Below are positions 54,229 to 62,900 of a stretch of 64,000 bases of DNA, one piece after another. Source of the DNA: Candidatus Didemnitutus sp. GTDB taxonomy: Bacteria; Verrucomicrobiota; Verrucomicrobiia; Opitutales; Opitutaceae. The stretch spans positions 249,386-313,385 of the forward strand of contig JAGOQJ010000002.1 of NCBI GenBank assembly GCA_017991595.1, written 5' to 3'. The position numbers and the translations under genes are program-made. Under the pieces are notes generated by a model, which saw only the letters and a program-made list of their open reading frames with translations, had not been told where the DNA came from and ran no database searches. Positions within the stretch are counted from its first letter, which is position 1, and the number at the start of each line of letters is the position of its first letter.

Positions 54229-56724
54229 TCAGAGATACGAATCGACCAGCGAGCGGTGGCGCAGCCGCGCCAGCACCTGCCGCGGGGTCAGGGGCGCGGC
54301 CAAGTGCAGGCGCACCCGCCGCTCCTCACCGGGATGGAGATCGAAATAATTGTCGCTCCATCGGGCCGCCTGTTCCGGCAGCTCGAGGGCGAGCCGGTGG
54401 AGATAAACGCGCGAACTCATGCGCACCTCGACGACGCCACGCGCCACCTGCTTTGCTTGGAGGCGCAAGCGGCCACGCGGCAGCTCCACCAGGCGCGGCG
54501 CAACGAAGAAGAGCGTGTCCTCACTCACGACCTCACCTGCGATCTCCAGCCCATAACGCAGGTAGACGTGCTCCGCGCCAAACCGCGCGAGCGCCCCCTC
54601 GAAATCGAGCTCCTTTTGCAGGACGCCGCCTCCGGCGCGAAGTCGCACACTTTTTGTTCCTTGAACCAGGCAGCGCCCGGCCAAACTCATCAACCGCCAG
54701 CGCAACGTGCCGCGCACCGGCGCGGGCGCATCATAGACGGTGAACAACTGCACCCGTCCACCCGCCGGCTTCTGGTAATTGCCGATTGTCGTCTCCGCCT
54801 CCTGCACCAAGCGGGCGGAGACCAGCGCCGGCGCGAAGAAACGCCTCGCCGCATAGTGGGCCGCCTTCCAGACGCCGGTAAACTCGATCGAGCTCCACGA
54901 GGCGACCGGCCAGCAATCGTTGAGCTGCCAGTAAAGCGTCCCCATGCAGCGAGGCGAGATGCGGCGGAAGTGTTCCACCGCCACCTGCATGCAGTAGGCT
55001 TGGTTGATCTGGGAGAGATAGATGAGGCCGGCCTGATCCTTCGGGAACCGGTAGCGGCGCGAAATGTAGTCGAGGATGATCTGGTTGCCCGCGCGGTTCT
55101 TCTGGTGACATTCCATCACCGGACCGAAGATGTTCCCACCATCCGGCGGGCAGAACGTGGCCTGCGTCACCGGTGAGGAGTAACTCTGCATGCCGAATTC
55201 CGAGCAGAAGCGGAATTTCCAGCGCTCATACTCCTTCACGGGCGCACGCAGGTGCCAGACATCCCAGAAGTGGGTGTCACCGGACTTCTCGCCCTGGGCA
55301 TGCGTGGTGTCGAAGGCTCCCCGCCATTCCGAGCTGGGCCAATACGGCGTCACCCCGTCGCACTCCGCGATCACCTCCGGCAACAGGTGGTGAAAAAGTG
55401 CCTCGTAGCCCGCGCGCTGGTCCGGATCGCGCAACGCCTGCTGGTTGAGCTGCGGCAACTCGTTGTTGCCGCACCAGAGCGCGAGGCAGCTCCGGTGCTG
55501 CAGCCGGCGCACTTGTTGCACCGCTTCCCGGCGCACGCTGGCCAGAAATGCCTCGTCATGCGGGTAGAGCGTGCAGGCGAACATGAAGTCCTGCCAGACG
55601 AGCAGGCCGAGCTCGTCGCAGAGATCGTAGAAATCCTCGCTCTCGTAGATGCCGCCGCCCCAGACGCGCACCATGTTCATGTGCGCCTCCACGGCACTGC
55701 GCAGGTCGCGCTCGTAATCCTCCCGGCGCAAGCCGGCCACGAAACTGTGGGCCGGAATCCAATTCGCTCCCTTGATGAAAATCGGCCGGCCGTTCACCGC
55801 GAATCGGAAGCTCTCGCCCCATTCGTCAGGCTCCCGCTGTAGCTCAATCGTGCGCAGACCCACGCGCCTTTCGCAGCGATCCAGCACGGTGCCTGAATCC
55901 ATGTCCACGACCTCGCAGACCAGTCCATACAGCGGCTGAGCCCCCTGCCCCGCAGGCCACCAGAGCTGCGCACGCCGGACCGTCAGGGCAAGCTCCACCG
56001 TCTCCGGTCCGGCGACGCCTTCCGCAACGAGTCGGCCGGCAAAATACAGGCAGGCCCGCACGCGGACTCGCGTCGTCGTTCCGGCAAGCCGGGGCTGCAA
56101 CCGGAGCGTCACCGCCTCACCCGGTCCATGCACCTGCTGCACCTGCAGAGAATCGAACCGGGCGCCTGACCAGGCCTCGACGCGGATGGGCCGCCAGATG
56201 CCGGCCGTCACCAGACGCGGCCCCCAGTCCCAACCGAATTGACACTGCTGCTTGCGCAGCACCGTGCAGCGCCCCACCGGATCGTTGAACTCGACCGGCC
56301 GGTGTGTCGGACGCACGCGACGGATTTCTTCTTCGGCGCTGTGCAGCACCACCCGAAGCCGGTTCACCCCGCGCCGCAAGGCACCGCGGATATCCCAGAC
56401 GTGGCGGACGAACATGTTGTCCGTCCGCCCGAGCAGCACGTCGTTCAGATAGACGGAGGCCACCGTATCGATGCCCTCGGCCACCAAGGTCAGATGCTCC
56501 TCGGCGAAGATGCCCTCGGCCGCCCGGAAAGTGGTCACGTATTCCCACTCGGACTGACCCACCCACTGGACCTCCAGCTCGTTCCGGCCCCAGAAGGGAT
56601 CGAGAATCCTTCCCTGCCGGAGAAGATCCCGATGCACACATCCCGGCACCTGGGCGGGGAGCCAGCTCCCACCGCCGGTCTGCCGGAATTTCCAAGGAGC
56701 GCGTTGCAGGTCGATACAGTGCAT
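54229..56724 (-). CDS. GH2 beta-mannosidase (copy 2)
   Basis: An 831-residue glycosidase, paralogue of the protein at 11258. ATG at 56724 ('MHCIDLQRAPWKF') aligns with the start of copy 1; the frame is open further upstream but inside the divergent regulator. Catalytic residues are Glu422 (acid/base, 'WCGNNE') and Glu509 (nucleophile, 'CSEFGMQSY'). Long blocks such as 'VRVWGGGIYESEDFYDLCDE' are shared with copy 1. No signal peptide, so cytosolic. It is the first gene of a seven-gene operon, 93 bp from the divergent XylR-like gene. Confidence 0.93.
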   Translation of the reverse strand: MHCIDLQRAPWKFRQTGGGSWLPAQVPGCVHRDLLRQGRILDPFWGRNELEVQWVGQSEWEYVTTFRAAEGIFAEEHLTLVAEGIDTVASVYLNDVLLGRTDNMFVRHVWDIRGALRRGVNRLRVVLHSAEEEIRRVRPTHRPVEFNDPVGRCTVLRKQQCQFGWDWGPRLVTAGIWRPIRVEAWSGARFDSLQVQQVHGPGEAVTLRLQPRLAGTTTRVRVRACLYFAGRLVAEGVAGPETVELALTVRRAQLWWPAGQGAQPLYGLVCEVVDMDSGTVLDRCERRVGLRTIELQREPDEWGESFRFAVNGRPIFIKGANWIPAHSFVAGLRREDYERDLRSAVEAHMNMVRVWGGGIYESEDFYDLCDELGLLVWQDFMFACTLYPHDEAFLASVRREAVQQVRRLQHRSCLALWCGNNELPQLNQQALRDPDQRAGYEALFHHLLPEVIAECDGVTPYWPSSEWRGAFDTTHAQGEKSGDTHFWDVWHLRAPVKEYERWKFRFCSEFGMQSYSSPVTQATFCPPDGGNIFGPVMECHQKNRAGNQIILDYISRRYRFPKDQAGLIYLSQINQAYCMQVAVEHFRRISPRCMGTLYWQLNDCWPVASWSSIEFTGVWKAAHYAARRFFAPALVSARLVQEAETTIGNYQKPAGGRVQLFTVYDAPAPVRGTLRWRLMSLAGRCLVQGTKSVRLRAGGGVLQKELDFEGALARFGAEHVYLRYGLEIAGEVVSEDTLFFVAPRLVELPRGRLRLQAKQVARGVVEVRMSSRVYLHRLALELPEQAARWSDNYFDLHPGEERRVRLHLAAPLTPRQVLARLRHRSLVDSYL

Positions 56725-56817
56725 TGAGCCAGGGTTGACGGGTGTAACGTCCCCATCCTCGCAGATTCCCCGCGATAAATCTTTACCGAATACGGCATAT
56801 TTTGTTTCGTTTCGGAC
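56725..56817. promoter_or_regulatory. Divergent promoter region of beta-mannosidase 2 and its regulator
   Basis: This 93-bp gap must drive both directions. It carries a direct repeat GTTTC-GTTTC at 56804-56813, a small palindrome CCG-AATA-CGG at 56786-56795 and an AT-rich tract. The TCTCA tandem of the first locus is absent, so the two regulators probably recognise different sites. I could not assign -35/-10 boxes. Confidence 0.5.
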
Positions 56818-57996
56818 ATGCACAAAATGCCCGGCCGCCGACGCGCGTTCCGCATGCAGATCATCTGCGACGGCAATCTGGAATACTTCCGCAACGTCAT
56901 CCTCGGCGCACGGCACTACGGCTTCACCAGTCGCAGCATCGTGCTGGGCGACCGCTGGATCGCCCAGGAAGAGCGCGACCTGCCGGCGATGGTGCAACGC
57001 GACAGCATCGACGGCATCATCGCCCAGGTGAATGACCGGCGATTCGAGGAGCGCCTGCTCGCCCTGCCCATCCCGGTCGTGAACATCTCCAACGTCCTCA
57101 CGCCGCCACGCCTCCCGCTGGTCACGCAGGATGACGCGGCCGTTGGACGGCTTGCCGCGGAGCATCTGCTCGGTCGCGGCTGCGCGGTCTTCGCCTGCTG
57201 GGGGCAGCAGGATTCCTCCTTCTCCGCCGAACGCATCGACAGCTTTCGCCGGACCTTGCGCAAGATGTCGCCGACCGCCCAGTGTCACGTGGGCGAAGGC
57301 CCGCCCATCGCGACCGAAAGCGGCGCGCCCCTCATCCGGCGCATGACGAAATGGCTGCGCCACCTGCCCCGTCCGCTGGGCATCTTCACGGTGCTCGACA
57401 CTTTCGCGCTGCACCTGTTGCGCGCAGCCCAGGGTTTGTCGCTGCGTGTCCCTGAGGATGTCGCGATCCTTGGCGCCGGCGACGACGAATTCTGGGTCGA
57501 GTTCGAAAGCATCCCGCTCTCCAGCATCAAACTCCCCTCCCGGCAAATCGGCTACGAAGCGGCTGAGCTGCTGCACACGCTGATGCGCCAGCGCCGCAAG
57601 ACAGCCGAGCACCGCCATCTCCCGGTCACGGAGCTGGCCGTCCGCCGCTCGACCGACGTGCTCTTCGTCAAGGACGATGCCGTCACACGCGCAGTGGCCT
57701 ATATTCGCGAACACGCCGCCCAAAACATCTACGTGAACGATGTCGTCGCCGCGGCCGCCATCTCCCGCAGCGCACTTCAGCAACGCTTCCGGCAGGCGCT
57801 GGGCCGCACGATCCTCACCGAGATTCGCACCGCCCGCATTTCGCGGGTGCAATCCCTGCTGCGCACCACCGACATGAAGCTGTCGGCCATCGCGGAAGCC
57901 TGCGATTTCCCCAACTCACCGCGCCTGCACGTTCTTTTCAAACAACGCACAGGCCAGACACCGGGCCAATATCGCGCGCTCGTGCGTCGAGGCTGA
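56818..57996 (+). CDS. XylR-type transcriptional regulator (LacI-like sensor, AraC helix-turn-helix), copy 2
   Basis: A 392-residue regulator. Residues about 10-275 form the sugar-sensing periplasmic-binding fold ('MQIICDGNLEYFRNVILGARHYGF', 'TQDDAAVGRLAAEHLLGRG', 'VAILGAGDDEFWVEFESIPLSSI'). Residues about 290-390 form the AraC domain ('YVNDVVAAAAISRSALQQRFRQALGRTI', 'LSAIAEACDFPNSPRLHVLFKQRTGQTPGQYR'). It is divergent from the seven-gene operon and almost certainly its activator. ATG 56818 is used; ATG 56827 is possible. Confidence 0.92.
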   Translation: MHKMPGRRRAFRMQIICDGNLEYFRNVILGARHYGFTSRSIVLGDRWIAQEERDLPAMVQRDSIDGIIAQVNDRRFEERLLALPIPVVNISNVLTPPRLPLVTQDDAAVGRLAAEHLLGRGCAVFACWGQQDSSFSAERIDSFRRTLRKMSPTAQCHVGEGPPIATESGAPLIRRMTKWLRHLPRPLGIFTVLDTFALHLLRAAQGLSLRVPEDVAILGAGDDEFWVEFESIPLSSIKLPSRQIGYEAAELLHTLMRQRRKTAEHRHLPVTELAVRRSTDVLFVKDDAVTRAVAYIREHAAQNIYVNDVVAAAAISRSALQQRFRQALGRTILTEIRTARISRVQSLLRTTDMKLSAIAEACDFPNSPRLHVLFKQRTGQTPGQYRALVRRG

Positions 57997-58058
57997 TTGT
58001 CGGCCAAGCAGCGCCAGGCGCTCCCTTGTCGTAGCCAAGCACACCCGCGCGATTGCGC

Positions 58059-59891
58059 TCAACGCGGCGACGCGAGGCCAACGTTGTCCTCGCTGCGGAC
58101 CGCCGAGGTGTCTGGGGTGACACGCAGTGCGGCAACGCGAGGATAACTGAAGCGGTTGCCGCGCAGCGTCACGTCCTCGCAGGCGTGCAGGAGCACGGCC
58201 GGAGCCTCGCGGAGGTTCGCGCCTTCCAGCGGCTCGATGCGGTTGCGCGCGAAGCTTAGGCCACCGACACGCGCGGCCTCGAGCACGAGCGGCTGCACGA
58301 CGCGGAACGTGTTGTCCTCGATCATGACGTGGCGGTGATACGGCGGCAGCACCCGCATCTCGCCCGGCTGCATCGGCCGCAGGCGCAGCAGCGCGGCGGA
58401 GGGATGCAGGCCGGTGAACACGTTGCGCCGGATGGTCAAGTTCGCCACGGCGCCGGACTCGTGCCAGAAGTGCGTGTCGCCCTCGACGAGGATGCTACTC
58501 ATCGACGGGCGCTCGAACACGTTGTCCTCGATCAACACCGGGGCACCCGTCGTGACGAGAACGGAGCGCGCGCGATTGTTGCGCACGACGTTGCGCCGGA
58601 AAACGAGCCGCGCCTGCCAGGAGGCGTTGTCGACGCAGCTGCCGGGTTGGAGAAAATCGTCGAGCGGCTCCGTGAACGCGATCTCGAGTCGCTGCGCGTT
58701 CACCCGTCGCACGGCGCGCACCGTGCGTTCGCCGTAGGCCAGCAAGGTATCACGCCGGGCGAAGCGCAGCACGTCGCCCGGCTCCGCGAAATCGAGCCCG
58801 AACTGCTGGAAGTGATGCAGGCGCACCGCGACGGTATCGGATGCGATGCGCTCCTCCGCGAGGCCATAGACACCGTGCACGTTGATGGCGTCGTCGAGCA
58901 TGGCCTCGAAGCGGCAATCCTCGACGAGAATCTCGCCGCGACAGTCGACGAAGTGCGTCGCATCCGCCGTCGTGCTCACGAGCCGCGCGCTTCCGGGCGG
59001 CGGAATGACGTGGAATCGGCGCAGCGTCACATTCTCCGTGCGCTCGACGATGAGGCCCATGCCGCCGGCATGGTGGATCGCCACGTTCTCCACCACGAGG
59101 TCCGCGACGCGGCGCACGCGGATCGCAGGCGAGACGCGGTTATCCTCGCGGTTGCCCTTGCTGATCAGCACCGAGCCCAGCGCAGGAAGCGGGACCGCGG
59201 CATGCGTGAGGCGAAACTTCCCCTCGCCCACCGCCTCGGCGCGCGCCGCGACTTGTCGCCGCGAATTCCACAACGCGACGACGGGCTGCACGGCCGCCGC
59301 CGCTCCGGTGGCGGGATCGATCCAGTAACTCCACTCGATATTCTGCCACCAGCCCTCGCGGTTGCGCCGGTCGCCTGAGCCGAAGAGCAGTTGCCCGTCG
59401 ACGAGTTGCGCGCGACTCTCGAGGCGCGGCTCGACCTCGAAGGCATCAGCCGTAGCGTCGACCGCCGTCACCTTGGCCTGGAGAAAAAACGGCTCGGCCC
59501 AGTCGATGCGAAAATCCCGCAACACGACGTCGCGGCAATCTTCGAGGGAAAAAGGAATCAAGTGCCCGTGCGCGATGAAGCGCGCGCCGCCGCCCTCGAT
59601 GCGCAACCCGTGCCAGCCGCGCAGCGGGATTGCGATGCGCCGCAGGCCATCGTCGTGATTGGCGATATGGAGGAATTGCTCCTCCGCCTGCGTGCGGAAC
59701 AGATGGTAGTCGCCCGGCGCGAAGCGGATGACCTTGGCGCCGTCCCGCGCCGCCTGCGTGAGCGCGGCGCGGATCACGGGCACCGCGTCGGTGCCGTCCG
59801 CCGGCGCACGCACGACGACTTCGCCGGACGCCGCAACGCCAACGAGGCCGAGGCAGAAGAACACGATGAAGCGGCGGAGTGCGGCGGACAT
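58059..59891 (-). CDS. Secreted right-handed beta-helix glycosidase, resembles GH110 alpha-1,3-galactosidase
   Basis: A 610-residue exported protein. Signal peptide 'FIVFFCLGLVGVAASG'. 'FAPGDYHLFRT' and 'FLHIANHDDGLRRIAIPLRGWHGLRIEGGG' open a parallel beta-helix; 'TADATHFVDCRGEILVEDCRFEAMLDDAINVHGVYGLA' carries the Asp-Asp and Asn-Val-His-Gly cluster seen in GH110. Helix rungs such as 'VLIEDNVFERPSMSSILVEGD' and 'LTIRRNVFTGL' follow. GH110 enzymes remove terminal alpha-1,3-galactose. The assignment rests on remembered motifs; a pectin-lyase-fold enzyme of another family is the main alternative. It lies 66 bp downstream of the autotransporter gene on the same strand. Confidence 0.65.
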   Translation of the reverse strand: MSAALRRFIVFFCLGLVGVAASGEVVVRAPADGTDAVPVIRAALTQAARDGAKVIRFAPGDYHLFRTQAEEQFLHIANHDDGLRRIAIPLRGWHGLRIEGGGARFIAHGHLIPFSLEDCRDVVLRDFRIDWAEPFFLQAKVTAVDATADAFEVEPRLESRAQLVDGQLLFGSGDRRNREGWWQNIEWSYWIDPATGAAAAVQPVVALWNSRRQVAARAEAVGEGKFRLTHAAVPLPALGSVLISKGNREDNRVSPAIRVRRVADLVVENVAIHHAGGMGLIVERTENVTLRRFHVIPPPGSARLVSTTADATHFVDCRGEILVEDCRFEAMLDDAINVHGVYGLAEERIASDTVAVRLHHFQQFGLDFAEPGDVLRFARRDTLLAYGERTVRAVRRVNAQRLEIAFTEPLDDFLQPGSCVDNASWQARLVFRRNVVRNNRARSVLVTTGAPVLIEDNVFERPSMSSILVEGDTHFWHESGAVANLTIRRNVFTGLHPSAALLRLRPMQPGEMRVLPPYHRHVMIEDNTFRVVQPLVLEAARVGGLSFARNRIEPLEGANLREAPAVLLHACEDVTLRGNRFSYPRVAALRVTPDTSAVRSEDNVGLASPR

Positions 59892-59899
59892 GGATTAAT

Positions 59900-59919
59900 C
59901 GGCCGGCAGGGCCCGGCCG
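59900..59919 (-). terminator. GC-rich stem-loop between the autotransporter and beta-helix genes
   Basis: CGGCCGG (59900-59906) pairs perfectly with CCGGCCG (59913-59919) across a 6-nt loop. No T-run follows on the minus strand, so it may only reduce read-through or stabilise mRNA. Confidence 0.35.
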
Positions 59920-59957
59920 CAACGCACCGGGCGTGCAGACCGGGCGTGAGTCAAGAC

Positions 59958-62900
59958 TCAGAACGAGCGCGTGATGATCGCGCGCAGCGCGTGGTCCTGC
60001 TTGGCAGAGGCGAAGCGACCGCTGTAGCCGAGGTCGAGGCGCGTGGCGCTGCCGAGGAAGAAGCCGACGCTGCCCTCCGCGACGATCATCTCGCGACTGA
60101 CCGGTTCGCCGGCGACAGTGAAGGTGTTGCCGTTGAAGAAGGCCAGGTCCTGCGTCACGGCGCGATCGCCGTGGCTCATCTGCCAGCCCAGGCTGCCGAG
60201 GAAGCGCAGATGCGGACGGGAGTTCTGCATGACGTAGGAGGCGCGCAGGCCGGCCGTCGTGAGCGGCACGTTGTGCACGGCCTTGGCGCCGAAGAGCACC
60301 GCGTCGTCACCGTGCTCGCTGAACTCGTCGGACTCGACGCGCACGAAGGCGGCGTTGACGTAGGGCTCGAGATTGACGCTCCGGTAGCGGAGCTGCCAGG
60401 CGGCCTCGCCGAAGGCCTGCAGCGTCGTGGCCTCGCGGCGCACGTCGGTCTCGTCGCCGAAACCGGAGAAGGCGACGACGCGGGTGGTGTCGATGAAGCT
60501 GCGGGTGTAGGTGGCGCCTGCGCTCAGGCCGAACGCGCCGGCGCGGAGGTTGGCATAGGTGCCGATGTGGGCGTGCGAGGCGGTGGCGCTGGAGCCGGTG
60601 TCGGGGGCATCGATCGAACCGCGGGAAACGCCGAATACGAGGCCGCCGCGCAGGTGGTCGGACATCGCGCCGTCGATGCCGGCGAGGACGCCGAACTTGG
60701 AGCGCTCGACGGCGTGGATCTCGTCGTTGCCGTCGCTGTTGCCCGAGCCGCCGATGGTTTGAATCCAGAGGGCGGAGCCGGGCGCGCGCTCGGGATTCTC
60801 CTCGGTGGAAGCAGTGAGGCCGCTGCCGCGCTCGAGCGGCACCTCGCGGATGAAGCGCGAGTCGTCGATCAAGGCGCTGAGGATGGAAGCGTGGATCTCG
60901 CCGGAGAGATGAGCGTAGGAGACCGCGATGGCATCCTCGTCGGTGAGGTTGGTGATCGCAATGTAGAGCGGGTGCAGGTGCCCGAAGGCCTCGATGGCGG
61001 CGGCGGTCGCGCGCTCGTTGGGCGTGCGCGCGTATTCGTCGAAGGCGATGGTGTTGCGCGAGACGTCGAGGTAGAGGCTGTTGGCGTCCTTGGTCAGCAT
61101 CAGGTCGATGAGCGGCAGGTTCTGCTCGAGCGTAGTGAAGTTGCCCGTGATGCCGCCCGCGGCGGTGAGGATGGTGTAGCGGGTGCCGTAAACGTAGGTG
61201 CCGCCAGCCTTGGTGACGTTGACGCCTGCGCCGGCCTGGATGGTGGCGGTGCCGGAGACGTTCACGCGGTCGGCCGCGCCGGTGTTGTCGATTTCGACTT
61301 CGAAGATCGAGCCGTTGGCGAAGGTGAGGTTGCCCGCGACGTTCGTGGTGCCGATGGAATTGCCGGGCGCGAAACGACCGCCGGAGGCGATGGTGGTGGT
61401 GCCAACGGTGCCGGTGCCTTGCAGACGCGCGCCAGAGCCGATGGTGAGCGCACCACCGAGCGAGCCGTTGACGGCGAGCACACCGCCGAGGACGGAGGTG
61501 CTGCCGGTGAACGCGCTGCTGTTGCCGGTGAGCGCGAGCGTGCCCGTGCCGAGCTTGGTCACGGTGCCGTTGCCACCGAGCGTGCCGGCGAAGGTGCCGG
61601 CGACGGTGCTGCCGAATTCGAGCGCGGCGTTGTTCGTGATGCCGCCCGTGCCGAGGGCGCCCAGGCTGGCGACACTGAGGCGGCCGGCCGAGATCGTCGT
61701 GCCGCCGCTGTAAGTGCTGTTGCCGGTAAGCGTAAGCGTGCCCGCGCCCTGCTTGACGAGGGCGCCGGTTCCGGAGATGGCGCCAGAGAGCGTGGCGTTG
61801 GCCGCGGTGGCGGCGGTGAGCGTCGCACTGCCGAGCGCGATGTCACCCGCGCCGGAGAGACCGGTAAGCGTCTGGTTGAAGCCGTTGAGATCGAGCGTCG
61901 TGCCGGCGGCCAGCGTGACCGCGCTGCTCGGCGCGATGGCGTTGGCGATGCCGAAGCGCAGCGTGCCGCCGTTGAGCGTGGTGGTGCCAGTGTAGGTGTT
62001 GGCGGCGGAGAGAATCAGCGTGCCGTCGCCGGCCTTGGTGAGGCTGCGGCCGTCCCAGCCCGTAGCGGGATTGGCGGCCTGGTTGGCGAGGACGGTGCCG
62101 AGGTCGAAGGTCTCGGCCGCGCTGGCGAGGGTGAAGACGCCGTTCGGGTTGGCCGCGGGGCTGTTCCACGAGAGCGAGGTGTTGACGACGTAGTTGTTGC
62201 CCGACTTGGCGGCGGTGACGACGAGGTAATCCGTCGCGCTGCCGCCGCTGCCGCCGACGTTCACCGCGGCGAAATCACCGGTGATGCCGGACGAGGTCGC
62301 GAGCAGCGTGAAGGGCATGACGGTGGAGCCGGAGATGCCGTTGACGTTGAGCGTCGTGCCGGTGGCGCCGATGGTGGCCGAGGCAGCGCTGATGACAGGG
62401 GCGTTGCTGCCGACGACAAGATTGAGCGTGCTACCGTTGGCGAGTGAAAGGGCGCCCGTCAGGCCGAGCGTCGAATCGCGATCGACGGTGAGCGTGGCGC
62501 CGGAGGCAACCGAGGCGCTGGTGGCGGTGAACGCGGTGGCAGCCGTGCCGTCGCCGAGCGCGAGCGTGCCGCCCTGGACGCTGACCGCACCGGCGCTGCC
62601 GGTCGCGGCGGTGAGGGCGACGGAGCCGGTGCCGAGCTTGTTCAACGCGCCGGCGCCCGAGAGCGTGCCGGCGTAGGCGCCGGCGGCACTCGTGGCAAAT
62701 TCCAGCGTGCCTTGATTGGTGACGCCACCGGCGCCGAGCGCAGCGGTCTGCGTGACGCTGAGCTTGCCGGCCATGATGGTCGTGCCGCCCGTGTGGGTGT
62801 TGGCGCCACTGAGCGTAAGCGTTCCGGTGCCGTCCTTCACGAGGCGGCCGCCGGTGCCGGAGATGACGCCGGAAAGCGTGAGGTCGGAGGATTGGTTGGC

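Noticed and set aside
59391-62447. A 1018-codon plus-strand frame
   Set aside because: Antisense to the beta-helix enzyme and autotransporter; Glu/Ala/Gly/Val-rich with no fold signature.
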